Both the position numbers and the translations under genes were made by a program. A stretch of DNA of 64,000 bases, from contig NZ_CP088251.1 of NCBI RefSeq assembly GCF_021117405.1, forward strand, positions 558,001-622,000, given 5' to 3'. The notes below the pieces were generated by a model. It ran no database searches, was not told where the DNA came from, and saw only the letters and a program-made list of their open reading frames with translations. This document shows positions 41,516-52,237 of the stretch, one piece after another. The stretch's first letter is position 1. Each line of letters begins with the position of its first letter. This DNA is from Frateuria edaphi (GTDB lineage Bacteria; Pseudomonadota; Gammaproteobacteria; Xanthomonadales; Rhodanobacteraceae).

Positions 41516-42544
41516 GTGGACTGGGTCGACCTGCGCAGCGATACGGTGACCACGCCCACGCCAGCCATGCGCGCGGCGATGCTGGACGCGCCGGTCGGCG
41601 ACGACGTCTACGGCGAGGATCCCACCGTCAACCAGCTGCAGCAACGCCTCGCCGACGAGCTCGGCTTCGAGGCCGCGCTGTTCGTGCCCAGCGGCACGCA
41701 GTCGAACCTGCTGGCGCTGATGTCGCATTGCGAGCGCGGCGACGAGTACCTGGTCGGCATGGACGCGCACACCTACAAGTTCGAAGGCGGCGGCGCGGCG
41801 GTGCTCGGCTCCATCCAGCCGCAACCGATCGTGCAGGACGCGGACGGCACGCTGCCGCTCGATCGCGTGGCCGCGGCGATCAAGCCGGTCGATCCCCATT
41901 TCGCGCGCACGCGCCTGCTCGCGCTGGAAAACACCTGGCACGGCCGCGTGCTGCCGATGGATTACCTGCGCGCCGCGCATGACTTCGCCCGCGAGCGCGG
42001 CCTGGCCTTCCACCTGGACGGCGCGCGTTTGTACAACGCCGCGGTGGCTACCGGCGTGGCGGCGCGCCAGATCGCCGGGCATTTCGACAGTGTGTCGGTG
42101 TGCCTTTCCAAGGGCCTGGGCGCGCCGGTCGGTTCGGTGCTGGTCGGCTCGGCTGCACTGATCGACAAGGCACGGCGCTGGCGCAAGGTCACCGGCGGCG
42201 GCTGGCGCCAGGCCGGCATGCTGGCGGCGGCCGGCATGCATGCGCTGGATCACCACGTCGCGCGGCTGGCCGACGACCACGAGCGCGCGGCCCTACTGGC
42301 GCGACGGCTTGAAGCCGTGCCCGGCCTGCGCCTGCTGGGCCAGCACACCAACATGGTGTTCGTCGAAGTGCCGGCCGAACGCCTGCGTGCGCTGGATGCA
42401 CACCTGCGCGAAGCCGGCATCCGCATCAGCATCGGCTACCTGCCGACGCTGCGGCTGGTCACGCACCTTGACGTGGACGATGCCGGCATCGCCCGCACAG
42501 TCGAGGCATTCGCCACGTTCTTCGCCCGGGGCCAGGCGGCTTGA
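41516..42544 (+). CDS. ltaE: Low-specificity L-threonine aldolase
   Basis: 342 aa PLP enzyme splitting threonine/allo-threonine to glycine and acetaldehyde. The GTG at 41516 ([12 protein letters not shown]) has GAGGT five bases ahead and matches the family start; an ATG four codons upstream is less likely. [30 protein letters not shown] and the PLP lysine in [11 protein letters not shown] (about residue 198) are present. The end overlaps the next gene's frame only slightly. No related amino-acid genes are nearby. Confidence 0.93.
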   Translation: MDWVDLRSDTVTTPTPAMRAAMLDAPVGDDVYGEDPTVNQLQQRLADELGFEAALFVPSGTQSNLLALMSHCERGDEYLVGMDAHTYKFEGGGAAVLGSIQPQPIVQDADGTLPLDRVAAAIKPVDPHFARTRLLALENTWHGRVLPMDYLRAAHDFARERGLAFHLDGARLYNAAVATGVAARQIAGHFDSVSVCLSKGLGAPVGSVLVGSAALIDKARRWRKVTGGGWRQAGMLAAAGMHALDHHVARLADDHERAALLARRLEAVPGLRLLGQHTNMVFVEVPAERLRALDAHLREAGIRISIGYLPTLRLVTHLDVDDAGIARTVEAFATFFARGQAA

Positions 42545-42549
42545 GTGCC

Positions 42550-43560
42550 ATGGCGGACGCCCTACGCCCCTGGAGCGCGCCGCTGCTGCGAACAGTCGCG
42601 CTGGCACTCGCGCTGGCCGCGCCGGCGGCGTGGTGTGGGGACAGCAGCAACGCAAGGCATGCGGGCAATCCGGTCATACCGGGCTGGTACGCCGACCCGG
42701 AGGCGGCGATCTTTGGCGACACCTACTGGATCTACCCGACCTGGTCCGACGCCTACGATCGCCAGCTCTTCTTCGACGCCTTTTCCTCGCCGGACCTGGT
42801 CGAGTGGACACGCCACCCCCGCGTGCTGGACGTGCATGCGATCAGCTGGGCCAGGCGCGCCATGTGGGCGCCGGCCGTGGTCGCGAAGGACGGGCGTTAT
42901 TACCTGTTCTTCGCCGCCAACGACATCCAGAGCGACCGGGAGGCAGGCGGCATCGGGGTGGCCGTGGCCGACCGCCCGGACGGCCCGTTCCACGACCTGC
43001 TCGGGAAACCCCTGGTAGGCGCGTTCCACAACGGCGCACAGCCTATCGACCAATCGGTATTTCGCGACGACGACGGGCAGTACTACCTGATCTACGGCGG
43101 CTGGAAGCACGCCAACATCGCTCGGCTGAAGAGCGACTTCACCGGGTTCCTGCCCTTCGGCGACGGCAGGATTTTCAAGGAGATCACGCCCGAGCACTAC
43201 GTCGAAGGGCCGATGATGTTCAAGCGCGATGGTCGCTATTACCTGATGTGGTCCGAGGGCGGATGGACCGGGCCGGACTACTCGGTGGCCTATGCGATCG
43301 GCGACACGCCGCTGGGTCCGTTCCGGCGCATCGGCAAGATCCTCGAGCAGGATCCGTCGATCGCCACCGGCGCCGGGCATCATTCGCTCATCCACACGCC
43401 CGATGGCCGCTGGTACATCGTCTATCACCGGCGACCCAGGGGCGAGACGGCGGCCAACCACCGCGTGGTCTGCATCGACCGGCTGGAGTTCGACGCCCGT
43501 GGCCACATCCTGCCGGTAAGGATGACGCGACAGGGCGTCGCGGCTCACCCCTTGCGCTGA
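42550..43560 (+). CDS. Secreted GH43-family glycoside hydrolase
   Basis: 336 aa. Signal peptide (about residues 1-29), then the five-bladed propeller of family 43 arabinanases/xylosidases. The three catalytic acids can be placed: Asp49 (WYADPEAAIFGD), Asp167 (PIDQSVFRDDDG) and Glu219 (YVEGPMMF). Likely acts on arabinose- or xylose-containing glycans in the periplasm or outside the cell. ATG 42550 is preferred; a TTG overlapping the ltaE stop is possible. It is not part of a visible polysaccharide locus. Its 3' end overlaps the convergent PHB depolymerase gene by 16 bases. Confidence 0.88.
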   Translation: MADALRPWSAPLLRTVALALALAAPAAWCGDSSNARHAGNPVIPGWYADPEAAIFGDTYWIYPTWSDAYDRQLFFDAFSSPDLVEWTRHPRVLDVHAISWARRAMWAPAVVAKDGRYYLFFAANDIQSDREAGGIGVAVADRPDGPFHDLLGKPLVGAFHNGAQPIDQSVFRDDDGQYYLIYGGWKHANIARLKSDFTGFLPFGDGRIFKEITPEHYVEGPMMFKRDGRYYLMWSEGGWTGPDYSVAYAIGDTPLGPFRRIGKILEQDPSIATGAGHHSLIHTPDGRWYIVYHRRPRGETAANHRVVCIDRLEFDARGHILPVRMTRQGVAAHPLR

Positions 43561-44822
43561 GGCGTGCGCCGCGCCGGTGCCGCGGCGTGCTGGGCGATGA
43601 AGTCGCGCACCTGCGGATAGACCGTTTCGCGCCAGCGTCGGCCGCTGAAAATGCCGTAGTGGCCCGCACCCTCGATGACGCGATGCGCATGCCGCTTCGC
43701 CGGGATCCCCGTGCATAGCGCGTGGGCCGCCTCGGTCTGGCCCAGGCCCGAGATGTCGTCCAGTTCGCCTTCGACGGTGAGCAGCGCACTGCGCGTGATC
43801 GCGGAGGGGTTCACGCGCTCGCCCGCCACATCCCACAGCCCGCGCGGCAGCAGGCATTGCTGGAATACCGTGCTGATGGTGTCCAGGTAATAGCCGGCCG
43901 GCATGTCCAGCACGGCGTTGTACTCGTCGTAGAAGCGCCGGTGCGCCTCGGCGTCATCCAGGTCGCCGCGCAGCAGGTCGAGGTAGAAATCCCAGTGCGA
44001 GGACAGGTGCCGGCCCGGGTTCATCGCGACGAAGCCGGCATGCTGCAGGAAGCCGGGGTAGACCTTGCGACCGCGTCCGGGATAGTTCGCCGGCACCGTA
44101 TGGATCAGGTTGGCTTCGAACCAGGACAGCGGCTGCGTCGTGGCCAGATCGTTGACGCTGGTGGGGCTGCGGCGGGGGTCGATCGGGCCGCCCATCATCA
44201 CCAGGCTGCGCGGGGTTTCCTCGCCGCGCGCGGCCATCAGCGACACCGCCGCCAGCACCGGCACGGTCGGTTGGCATACCGAAACGACATGGAGTTCGCT
44301 CGCGCCGATGTGGCGGATGAAGCGCTCGACGTAGGCGACGTAGTCGTCCAGCCGGAACATGCCCGCCTCGGCCGGAACCATGCGCGCATCGACCCAGTCG
44401 GTGACGTAGACCTTGTGGTCGCGCAGCAGCGTGCGGACGGTGTCGCGCAGCAGCGTGGCGTGGTGGCCCGAGAGCGGCGCCACCACCAGCACGACCGGCT
44501 GGCGGCGCATCGCCTCGATCACCGTCGGATCGTCGCTGTAGCGCTTGAAGCGCTTGAGCTGGCAGAACGGCAGCTCGAGCGCGGCCTGTTCCACCACTGC
44601 GACGGTGTGCCCGCCGGCCTGGATCTCGTGGATGCCGAAGGCGGGCTTCTCGTAGTCCTTGCCCAGGCGGTACATCAATTCGCAACCGGCCGCCCAGCGC
44701 GCCGCGCCAGGCCACTGCGCGAGCAGGCTGCCCGGCTCGCTGAACATCTTCGCGCTCGCCTGCGCGAAGTAGCTCATCGGGCCCATGAAGGCGCGCTGCC
44801 ATTCGTGGAGTTGGTAGAGCAT
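43545..44822 (-). CDS. phaZ: Intracellular polyhydroxyalkanoate depolymerase
   Basis: 425 aa. Matches the PhaZ family of cytoplasmic poly(3-hydroxybutyrate) depolymerases that mobilise storage granules: N-terminal MLYQLHEWQRAFMGPMSYFAQ and the nucleophile region HVVSVCQPTVPVL in which Cys183 replaces the serine of the lipase box. Asp and His of the triad are expected near 355 and 390 (GAGHYGIFSG). No signal peptide. No PHA synthase gene is adjacent. The polymer can be inferred only at the PHA level. Confidence 0.9.
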   Translation of the reverse strand: MLYQLHEWQRAFMGPMSYFAQASAKMFSEPGSLLAQWPGAARWAAGCELMYRLGKDYEKPAFGIHEIQAGGHTVAVVEQAALELPFCQLKRFKRYSDDPTVIEAMRRQPVVLVVAPLSGHHATLLRDTVRTLLRDHKVYVTDWVDARMVPAEAGMFRLDDYVAYVERFIRHIGASELHVVSVCQPTVPVLAAVSLMAARGEETPRSLVMMGGPIDPRRSPTSVNDLATTQPLSWFEANLIHTVPANYPGRGRKVYPGFLQHAGFVAMNPGRHLSSHWDFYLDLLRGDLDDAEAHRRFYDEYNAVLDMPAGYYLDTISTVFQQCLLPRGLWDVAGERVNPSAITRSALLTVEGELDDISGLGQTEAAHALCTGIPAKRHAHRVIEGAGHYGIFSGRRWRETVYPQVRDFIAQHAAAPARRTPQRKG

Positions 44823-44986
44823 GGGCAACCGGCTACGTAGGGCAAAGCGCCATTCTAGTGGCTTTGCGTGGCAGATGTTGCGGTGCGGCAAGGCGGCCCC
44901 TCGACGTTGGCGCTGTGCTTGCGCTGCGGGTGAACCAACCTGTGCGCTTTGGGCGTCGCGCAAAGGGCGCACTCGGGACGCGCGCC

Positions 44987-45733
44987 TCAGCCAGCCACGC
45001 GCCGGCAGACCAGCAAGACCTCGTCGACCCCTTCCACCCCGGACAACCCGTCGCGCCATTGCAACGGCTTCTGGAACTTCAGTCCCAGCGGCATGAACAC
45101 GTGGTTGTACCACCACATCGCGCGCTCGCGACGATGAGTGAGGAACCACTGTCCCAGGTCCAGCAGCCGCGAGGATTTGGGCTGCATGCCGTAGATCGCG
45201 CTGCGTTCCAGCGCGAATCCGTGCGCGGCCAGCTTGGCCTCGATCGCCTCCGGCTCATACCTGCGGCAATGGCCCACGAACTCGTCGAACGCCGTCCAGG
45301 CATCGGCGTGCAACGGCACCGACAACAGAAGCGTCGCGCCCGGCGCCGCCACGCGCGCGAGTTCGCGCAACGCGCCCTCGTCGTCGGCGACGTGTTCGAG
45401 GATGTCGAACGCGCACACCAGGTCGAACTGCGCATCGGCGCAGGGCAGGGCGCCGATCATGCCGTGCATGGCGTTGGCGCCACGTGCCCGCAACTGGCGC
45501 AGGGCCGCGTGGCTCAGGTCGACAAAACAGGTGCCGTCCAGCGGGAGGCGCGGACGCAGCCCGGGCGCGACTTCCAGCCGGCGCGCCGCTGCCGGGGCCA
45601 ACCGGCTCACGAGCGGCCAGGTGTTGAAGCGCTCGGGATCGATCAATCGCGCCCGCGCCCACAGCGCTTCGTAGAAGCCGCGATTGACGCGGAGCAGTTC
45701 GGCATCGGTGCGGACGGGTGCGGAGGCGGCCAT
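44987..45733 (-). CDS. SAM-dependent methyltransferase (class I)
   Basis: 248 aa. Methyltransf_11-type fold: motif I region LEVAPGLRPRLP (about 72), then IGALPCADAQFDLVCAFDILEHVADDEGAL, which is the highly typical 'FD-V-A-ILEH' block, and a C-terminal helical part with YRRYEP-like GHCRRYEPE. The glycine-rich motif I is less perfect than usual. Substrate unknown; similar proteins act in lipid, quinone or glycan modification. ATG at 45733 follows the last upstream stop-free stretch that is conserved. Confidence 0.85.
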   Translation of the reverse strand: MAASAPVRTDAELLRVNRGFYEALWARARLIDPERFNTWPLVSRLAPAAARRLEVAPGLRPRLPLDGTCFVDLSHAALRQLRARGANAMHGMIGALPCADAQFDLVCAFDILEHVADDEGALRELARVAAPGATLLLSVPLHADAWTAFDEFVGHCRRYEPEAIEAKLAAHGFALERSAIYGMQPKSSRLLDLGQWFLTHRRERAMWWYNHVFMPLGLKFQKPLQWRDGLSGVEGVDEVLLVCRRVAG

Positions 45734-45803
45734 GCGTCCTTTTACAGCAAGCGCCGCCGCCGCGGGTGTGAAGCGCCGAACCACTTCTCGTACCAGGGCG
45801 CGA

Positions 45804-46304
45804 TCAGAACCGACGTACTTCAGTGCCGGCCGCCAGGTCGTGGACAGCACGCCGCCGGCGATCGACCAGCGCCGTTGCAAACCACAACGCCCAGCCGACC
45901 AATACTGCCCACACCGCAATACGAAGTCCGAGCCATGGCGCCAGCCCGAGCAACAGCAGCGGCAACGCGGCCACGATGACCCGCCGCAACGCCTGGCCCG
46001 GCAGCACCTTGCCGCCATCGGCACCGACCACCCGGATGCGCCAGGGGCGCATGCCGAGCGTCTGGCCGCCGCGCAACCACGAGATCACGAAGTATGCGGC
46101 CACCACCAGGCCCTGCAGCGGCTGGTACCACCAGGCGATCGTGGCATGCGCGCCAGCGGCCACCACCTGTCCGCCGGTAGCCAGCTGGCACAGCAGGCCG
46201 ACCACCATCACGATCGCCACCACCGCGAGCAGGTCGTAGACCAGCGCGGTCAGGCGGCGCCATAGCGGGCAGGCGAGGGAGGCGGTGTCGTGCAGTCGAT
46301 TCAT
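45804..46304 (-). CDS. RDD-family membrane protein
   Basis: 166 aa. RDD domain with three hydrophobic helices (about 18-40, 55-75, 105-135) and the tell-tale WRRLTALVYDLLAV and GGQTLGMRPWRIRVV stretches. Function unclear; in a few bacteria such proteins act as Na+/H+ antiporters. Divergent from xerD, with 46 bases between starts. Confidence 0.87.
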   Translation of the reverse strand: MNRLHDTASLACPLWRRLTALVYDLLAVVAIVMVVGLLCQLATGGQVVAAGAHATIAWWYQPLQGLVVAAYFVISWLRGGQTLGMRPWRIRVVGADGGKVLPGQALRRVIVAALPLLLLGLAPWLGLRIAVWAVLVGWALWFATALVDRRRRAVHDLAAGTEVRRF

Positions 46305-46350
46305 CGGCGTTTCGCTTGCGCCCGCCGCGACTCGCGGCGAGCATCTGCGC

Positions 46351-47262
46351 ATGCAGGAAAAGAGAGCAAGTATCGCCGAAGCCGACCAGCGCAGCATCGG
46401 CGCGTTCCTCGAACGGGTCTGGTCGGAGGACGGCCTGGCCGATCGCACCCTCGAAGCGTACCGGCAGGACCTTGAGGCGCTGGCACGCTGGCTCGCCTCG
46501 CGCGGGCGCAGCCTGCAGACGGCGCGGCGCGAGGACCTGTCGGCCTTCCATGGCAGCCAGCGCGCGGCAGTGCGCTCGATGGCGCGACGCCAGTCGGCGT
46601 TCCGGCGGTACTACGGCCAGCTCGCGCGCGACACGCCGGGCTTCGAGGACCCGACCCTGCTGATCGAACGCCCGCGCATGCCGCGCAGCCTGCCCAAGGC
46701 GCTGGCCGAGCGCGAGATCGAGGCGCTGCTGGCCGCGCCGGACCTGGCATCGACGCTAGGGCTGCGCGACCGCGCCATGCTGGAACTGATGTACGCCTCC
46801 GGCTTGCGCGTATCGGAACTGGTGGAGCTGCCGCTGGCCGCGCTCAACACCCGCCAGGGCGTGCTGCGCGTCACCGGCAAGGGCGGCAAGGATCGCCTCG
46901 TGCCGGTCGGCGAGGTGGCGCTGGAGCGCATCGAGGCCTACCTCGCCGACGCGCGGCCGCAGCTTGCCAAGGGGCGGCAGCCGGCGGCGCTGTTCCTGAG
47001 CCAGCGCGGCGAAGGCATGACGCGGCAGATGTTCTGGACACTGGTCAAGCGCCACGCGCTGGCGGTCGGCATCGAAGGCAAGCGCATTTCCCCGCACGTG
47101 CTGCGCCACTCCTTCGCCACCCACCTGTTGAACCACGGCGCCGACCTGCGCGCGCTGCAGCTGCTGTTGGGCCACGCCTCGCTCAGCACTACGCAGATCT
47201 ACACGCTGGTGGCGAAGGAGGGCCTGAAGCGCCTGCACGCGCAACACCATCCCCGCGGCTGA
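46351..47262 (+). CDS. xerD: Site-specific tyrosine recombinase XerD
   Basis: 303 aa. Resolves chromosome dimers at dif together with XerC. SAM-like N-terminal domain (about 10-95). The catalytic domain has Arg in ASGLRVSEL (about 150), Lys in GKGGKDRLVP, His-Arg in HVLRHSFATHLL and the Tyr nucleophile in QIYTLV (about 288). The MQEKRAS start and the following dsbC match the xanthomonad xerD-dsbC pair, which is why it is called XerD and not XerC. Nothing suggests an integrase of a mobile element. Confidence 0.93.
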   Translation: MQEKRASIAEADQRSIGAFLERVWSEDGLADRTLEAYRQDLEALARWLASRGRSLQTARREDLSAFHGSQRAAVRSMARRQSAFRRYYGQLARDTPGFEDPTLLIERPRMPRSLPKALAEREIEALLAAPDLASTLGLRDRAMLELMYASGLRVSELVELPLAALNTRQGVLRVTGKGGKDRLVPVGEVALERIEAYLADARPQLAKGRQPAALFLSQRGEGMTRQMFWTLVKRHALAVGIEGKRISPHVLRHSFATHLLNHGADLRALQLLLGHASLSTTQIYTLVAKEGLKRLHAQHHPRG

Positions 47263-47280
47263 GGCAAGCCGGCGTAATGC

Positions 47281-47322
47281 GGGTTCGGCCCACCGGCGGG
47301 GATGGTGGCTGGAAGCCCACCC
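47281..47322. repeat. Palindromic repeat, family A (pair)
   Basis: GGGTTCGGCCCACC (47281-47294) and GGTGGCTGGAAGCCCACC (47304-47321) between xerD and dsbC. Confidence 0.65.
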
Positions 47323-47416
47323 TGCAGCGTTCCCGCACGCGTCAGCCCCCGTTTGTGCCGCTGTGCCAGAATCGACCTGATCGCCGCTTTCCCCCACGCG
47401 GCCACGAGGTTTCCCG

Positions 47417-48190
47417 ATGTTCAAGAAGCTTTCCGCCGCGCTGCTCGCCAGCGCCTTCGCGCTCGCCGCCTGCGCCGCCGACCGCCAGGACGCCGCGGTC
47501 CCCGCCGGCGCGACCGATCCGGCCGCCGAGCAGGCGGTGCGCGCCGCCCTGACGAAGCTCGCCCCCGGCGTGAAGGTGGACCAGATCACCCTCTCGCCGC
47601 TGCCAGGCTTCTACCAGGTGATCGCCTCGGGGCAGCTGGTCTACGTCAGCACCGACGGCAAGTACATGCTCAACGGCGACGTGGTCGACCTCGGCGCCAA
47701 GCAAAACCTGAGCGAGCGCGCCTGGGCCGGCTTCCGCAAGGCCGAGCTGGCCAAGGTGCCGGCGTCCCAGCGCATCGTGTTCGCGCCGCCGAACCCGAAG
47801 TACACGGTGACCGTGTTCTCCGACGTCAACTGCGGCTATTGCCGCATGTTCCATTCGCACATCAAGCAGTTCAACGACGAGGGGATCGCGGTCGAATACC
47901 TGGCCTGGCCGCGCGAGGGCGTGACCGATACCGCCGGCGTTCCCACCGATACCTACAAGGAAATGGTCTCGGTCTGGTGCGCCGCCGACCGCAAGGCGGC
48001 GTTCACCGCGGCCAAGCAGGGCAAGGCGCCCAAGTCCGCCGACTGCGCCAACCCCGTCAAGGAAGAGTTCGACCTCGGCGTCAAGCTGGGCGTGACCGGT
48101 ACGCCGATGGTGCTGGGGCCCGACGGCATGGTCCTGGGCGGCTACGTCACGCCGGACAAGCTTTTGAAGATGCTCGAAAAAGGCGGCTGA
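47417..48190 (+). CDS. dsbC: Thiol:disulfide interchange protein DsbC
   Basis: 257 aa periplasmic disulfide isomerase. N-terminal dimerisation domain (about 40-95) and a thioredoxin-fold domain with active site Cys139-Gly-Tyr-Cys142 and cis-Pro in TGTPMVL. The signal sequence ends in LAAC (Cys19), which fits a lipobox; if used, this DsbC would be a lipoprotein rather than soluble. Follows xerD, as in related genomes. Confidence 0.93.
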   Translation: MFKKLSAALLASAFALAACAADRQDAAVPAGATDPAAEQAVRAALTKLAPGVKVDQITLSPLPGFYQVIASGQLVYVSTDGKYMLNGDVVDLGAKQNLSERAWAGFRKAELAKVPASQRIVFAPPNPKYTVTVFSDVNCGYCRMFHSHIKQFNDEGIAVEYLAWPREGVTDTAGVPTDTYKEMVSVWCAADRKAAFTAAKQGKAPKSADCANPVKEEFDLGVKLGVTGTPMVLGPDGMVLGGYVTPDKLLKMLEKGG

Positions 48191-48197
48191 TCCCCGT

Positions 48198-48252
48198 AAG
48201 GGCGCCTGTGGGCGCGGCCCGGATGGCGGCCGCGCCCAAAAGCGCGCCCCTT
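48198..48252. repeat. Long hairpin repeat, family B-like
   Basis: AAGGGCGCCTGTGGGCGCGGCCC and GCGGCCGCGCCCAAAAGCGCGCCCCTT form a stem of over 20 bases around GGATG. Directly after dsbC; may also act as a terminator. Confidence 0.6.
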
Positions 48253-48312
48253 GAATTCAAGGATCGGCCCGCTTGGATCGGGGGCGTGGATGGGCCACCT
48301 GGCCGCATCGGG

Positions 48313-48318
48313 TAGAAT
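48313..48318 (+). promoter_or_regulatory. Candidate -10 box (TAGAAT) of purL
   Basis: TAGAAT 33 bases before the purL ATG; no clear -35. No PurR-like palindrome was spotted. Confidence 0.35.
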
Positions 48319-48351
48319 AGGGAGCTTCCCTTTCAGCGCCGAATCCCCCGC

Positions 48352-51300
48352 ATGATCGCTTTCGACGGGCAGAGCGCCCTTTCGCCGTTTCGCCTGGATC
48401 GCCTGAACGCCCGCCTCGATGCGGTGCACCGCGGTGCGCGCGTACAAGCTTGCTGGTTCGTCTACGTGCTCGATGCCGATCACGTTCCCGAGGGCGCCGA
48501 GCGCAGGCGCCTGCTCGAAGTGCTGGAAGCGAAGGAGGCCACGCCAGAGTCCGCCACCCTCTGGACGGTGCCGCGGCTGGGCACCATCTCGCCGTGGTCG
48601 AGCAAGGCCACCGACATCCTGCACGGGGCCGGCTTCGGCGCACGCCGCGTCGAGCGCGGCGTGGCCTGGCAGGTGGCTGGCCTGCCCGCTGCCGGCACGC
48701 CTGATCACGCGGCGGTACTGGCCGTGCTGCACGACCCGATGACCGAATCGGTGCTCACCGACCTGGCCGAGGCGCAGGGTCTGTTCCTGGCCGGCACGCC
48801 GGGCGACCTGGTGCACATCGAGCTGGGCGGCAATCCGGGCGAGGCGCTTGCCGCCGCCAACGCGCGCCTGGGACTGGCGCTGGCCGACGACGAGATCGAA
48901 TACCTGGCGGCGCGTTATGCCGAACTCGGCCGCGACCCGACCGATGCCGAACTCTTCATGTTCGCGCAGGCCAACTCCGAGCACTGCCGCCACAAGGTGT
49001 TCAACGCGAGCTGGACGCTCGACGGCGAGGTGCAGGACAAGAGCCTGTTCGCCATGATCAAGCACACCCACCAGTGCTCGCCCGCGCACACGCTCTCGGC
49101 GTACAAGGACAACGCGGCAGTGATCGAGGGCCACACGGCCCACCGCTTCTTTACCGACGGCGAAGGCAACTGGCGCAAGCACGACGAGCAGGTCGATTAT
49201 GCGATCAAGGTCGAGACGCACAACCACCCGACCGCAATCGCGCCCTGGCCTGGCGCGGCCACCGGCGCCGGCGGCGAGATCCGCGACGAGGGCGCCACCG
49301 GCCGCGGCGCCAAGCCGAAGGCCGGCCTGACCGGCTTCTCGGTGTCCGACCTGCGCATCCCGGGGGCGCCGCAGCCGTGGGAAGTGAATCGCCCGTTGCC
49401 ACCACGCATGGCGAGCGCCTTCGAGATCATGCGCGACGGCCCGCTCGGCGCCGCCGCCTTCAACAACGAATTCGGCCGTCCCTGCCTGGGCGGCTATTTC
49501 CGCACCTACGAGCACGAAACCGGCGAAGCCGGCGTGCGCCGCGGCTACGACAAGCCGATCATGATCGCCGGCGGCCTGGCCAACATCCGCCACGACCACG
49601 TGCAGAAGCGCGACATCCAGCCGGGCCACGCGGTGATCGTGCTGGGCGGCCCGGCGATGCTGATCGGCTTGGGCGGCGGCGCGGCCTCGTCGGTCGCCTC
49701 CGGCGCCTCCAGCGCGGAACTGGACTTCGCCTCGGTCCAGCGCGACAACGCCGAAATGGAGCGCCGCTGCCAGCAGGTGATCGACAGCTGCTGGATGCGT
49801 GGCGAGAAGAACCCGATCGTCAGCATCCACGACGTCGGCGCCGGCGGCCTGTCCAACGCGATTCCCGAATTGCTCAACGACGCCGGCGTGGGTGGCGAGA
49901 TCGACCTGTCCAAAGTGCCCTGCGACGACCCGTCGCTCTCGCCCATGCAGGTGTGGAGCAACGAGTCGCAGGAGCGCTACGTGCTTGGCATCGCGCACGA
50001 GGACCTCGCCGAGTTCGAGGCCTATTGCAAGCGCGAACGCTGCCCCTACGCGGTGGTCGGCTCCGCCACCGCCGAGCGCACGCTGCGCGTGACCGACCCG
50101 CGTCGCAACCTCACCGTGATCGACCTGCCGATGGACGTGCTGTTCGGCAAGGCGCCACGCATGCACCGCGACGCGCAGCGCATCAAGCCGCGCGTGGACC
50201 TGCTGCCGGACCTGTCCGGCATCGGCATGGACGAGGCGGTCCAGCGCGTGCTGCATCTGCCGACCGTCGGCAGCAAGAACTTCCTGATCACCATCGGCGA
50301 CCGCACCGTGGGCGGCCTGAACCATCGCGATCCGATGGTCGGCCCGTGGCAGGTCCCGGTGGCCGATTGCGCCGTCACCCTCACCGACTTCGATGGCTAC
50401 CAGGGCGAGGCGATGGCGATGGCCGAGCGCGCGCCGGTGGCGCTGCTCAACAGCGCCGATGCCGCGCGGCTGGCAGTGGGCGAGGCGATCACCAACCTGG
50501 CCGCCGCGCCGATCGGCTCGCTGGGCGAGATCCGCCTGTCCGCCAACTGGATGGCCGCGGTCAACCATCCGGGTGAGGACGCTGCGCTGTTCGACGCGGT
50601 CAAGGCGGTCGGCATGGAGCTGTGCCCCGCGCTCGACATCGCCATCCCGGTCGGCAAGGACTCGCTCTCCATGCAGACCGTGTGGCAGGACGGCGAACAG
50701 CCGCAGCGCACGGTCGCGCCGGTTTCGCTGGTCATCACCGGCTTCGCCCGCGTCGACGACGTGCGCCGCACGCTCACGCCGCAGATCAAGCTCGACCGCG
50801 GCGATTCGGAGCTGTGGCTGATCGACCTCGGCGCCGGTCGCGACCGCCTCGGCGGTTCCGCGCTGACCCAGGTGTTCAATCGCGCCGGCGGCGTGCCGCC
50901 GGACCTGGACGATCCCAAGCGCCTGCGCGCGCTGTTCGAACTGGTGCAGGAAGCCAACCGCGCCGGCCTGGTCCTGGCTTACCACGACCGCTCCGACGGC
51001 GGCGTCCTCGTGACCCTGCTGGAGATGGCGTTCGCCGGCCACTGCGGCCTGCAGATCCATCTGGACGGCTGGGCCGAGGCGACCTTGCGCGCGCTCTTCA
51101 ACGAGGAGCTCGGCGCCGTGCTGCAGGTGGCCAGCGCCAATCGCGAGGCGTTCGAGGCGCTGCTGGTCAAGCATGGCCTGGCCGGCATGAGCCACCGCAT
51201 CGGCCGGCCGAAGGAAAAACTCGGCATCAAGCTGTACCTGGGCGATGACGCGGTGTTCAAGTGGAACTGGACGCAGTTGCTCGGCGCCTGGAACCACACC

Positions 51301-52212
51301 AGCCACGCGATGCAGCGGCTGCGCGACAACCCGGCCAGCGCCGATGCCGAGTGCGAATGGCGGCTGGACGACGCCGATCCGGGCGTGAGCCCCAAGCTCG
51401 TCTTCAACCCCGCCGACGACATCGCCGGGCCGTACATCGCCAAGGGCGCGCGTCCTCGCGTGGCGATCCTGCGCGAGCAGGGCGTCAACGGGCAGGTCGA
51501 GATGGCCGCGGCGTTCACCCGCGCCGGCTTCGACGCGGTGGACGTGCACATGTCCGACCTCGCCGCCGGCCGGCACAAGCTCGCCGACTTCCGCGGCTTC
51601 GCCGCGTGCGGCGGTTTCTCCTACGGCGACGTGCTCGGCGCCGGCCGTGGCTGGGCCACCTCGATCCTCTACAACGAGGCGATGCGCGCGCAGTTCGAGG
51701 CGTTCTTCAACGATCCCTCGAAGTTCGCGCTGGGCGCCTGCAACGGCTGCCAGATGCTGTCGCAGCTGAAGGACATCATTCCCGGCGCCAAGCACTGGCC
51801 GAAGTTCGTGCGCAACGCTTCCGAGCAGTACGAGGCTCGCCTGGCCACGCTGGAAGTGCTCGATTCGCCCAGCCTGTTCTTCAAGGGCATGGCCGGCTCG
51901 CGCATCCCGGTCGCGGTGGCGCACGGCGAAGGCCGGGTCAGCTTCCCCTACGCCTGCAGCCCGTCCAAGGCGCAGGCGGCGGTGCGCTTCGTCGACAACC
52001 GCGGCAAGCCGACCGAGAACTACCCGCTCAACCCGAACGGCTCGCCCGGTGGCCTGGCTGGCTTCACCGCCGCCGACGGACGCGTGACCATCCTGATGCC
52101 GCATCCGGAACGCGTGTTCCGCAGCGTGCAGATGAGCTGGCATCCGGACAGCTGGGGCGAGGACTCCCCGTGGATGCGCATGTTCCGCAACGCGCGGGTG
52201 TGGTGCGGCTGA
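48352..52212 (+). CDS. purL: Phosphoribosylformylglycinamidine synthase
   Basis: 1286 aa, the single-chain large PurL of gammaproteobacteria, converting FGAR to FGAM with glutamine and ATP in purine synthesis. An N-terminal PurS-like part is followed by the linker, two AIR-synthase-type ATP-binding halves ([41 protein letters not shown]) and the C-terminal glutaminase with catalytic Cys in GACNGCQM (about 1135) and the late His-Glu in MPHPERVF (about 1260). Stand-alone gene. Confidence 0.97.
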   Translation: MIAFDGQSALSPFRLDRLNARLDAVHRGARVQACWFVYVLDADHVPEGAERRRLLEVLEAKEATPESATLWTVPRLGTISPWSSKATDILHGAGFGARRVERGVAWQVAGLPAAGTPDHAAVLAVLHDPMTESVLTDLAEAQGLFLAGTPGDLVHIELGGNPGEALAAANARLGLALADDEIEYLAARYAELGRDPTDAELFMFAQANSEHCRHKVFNASWTLDGEVQDKSLFAMIKHTHQCSPAHTLSAYKDNAAVIEGHTAHRFFTDGEGNWRKHDEQVDYAIKVETHNHPTAIAPWPGAATGAGGEIRDEGATGRGAKPKAGLTGFSVSDLRIPGAPQPWEVNRPLPPRMASAFEIMRDGPLGAAAFNNEFGRPCLGGYFRTYEHETGEAGVRRGYDKPIMIAGGLANIRHDHVQKRDIQPGHAVIVLGGPAMLIGLGGGAASSVASGASSAELDFASVQRDNAEMERRCQQVIDSCWMRGEKNPIVSIHDVGAGGLSNAIPELLNDAGVGGEIDLSKVPCDDPSLSPMQVWSNESQERYVLGIAHEDLAEFEAYCKRERCPYAVVGSATAERTLRVTDPRRNLTVIDLPMDVLFGKAPRMHRDAQRIKPRVDLLPDLSGIGMDEAVQRVLHLPTVGSKNFLITIGDRTVGGLNHRDPMVGPWQVPVADCAVTLTDFDGYQGEAMAMAERAPVALLNSADAARLAVGEAITNLAAAPIGSLGEIRLSANWMAAVNHPGEDAALFDAVKAVGMELCPALDIAIPVGKDSLSMQTVWQDGEQPQRTVAPVSLVITGFARVDDVRRTLTPQIKLDRGDSELWLIDLGAGRDRLGGSALTQVFNRAGGVPPDLDDPKRLRALFELVQEANRAGLVLAYHDRSDGGVLVTLLEMAFAGHCGLQIHLDGWAEATLRALFNEELGAVLQVASANREAFEALLVKHGLAGMSHRIGRPKEKLGIKLYLGDDAVFKWNWTQLLGAWNHTSHAMQRLRDNPASADAECEWRLDDADPGVSPKLVFNPADDIAGPYIAKGARPRVAILREQGVNGQVEMAAAFTRAGFDAVDVHMSDLAAGRHKLADFRGFAACGGFSYGDVLGAGRGWATSILYNEAMRAQFEAFFNDPSKFALGACNGCQMLSQLKDIIPGAKHWPKFVRNASEQYEARLATLEVLDSPSLFFKGMAGSRIPVAVAHGEGRVSFPYACSPSKAQAAVRFVDNRGKPTENYPLNPNGSPGGLAGFTAADGRVTILMPHPERVFRSVQMSWHPDSWGEDSPWMRMFRNARVWCG

Positions 52213-52237
52213 TCCGGGATAGCCGGGGAGGGCGCGC

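Noticed and set aside
46351-47262. Tyrosine recombinase as a sign of an integrated element next to tRNA-Lys
   Set aside because: The protein is a housekeeping XerD next to dsbC, 5 kb from the tRNA. No att duplicates, phage genes or atypical composition are seen.
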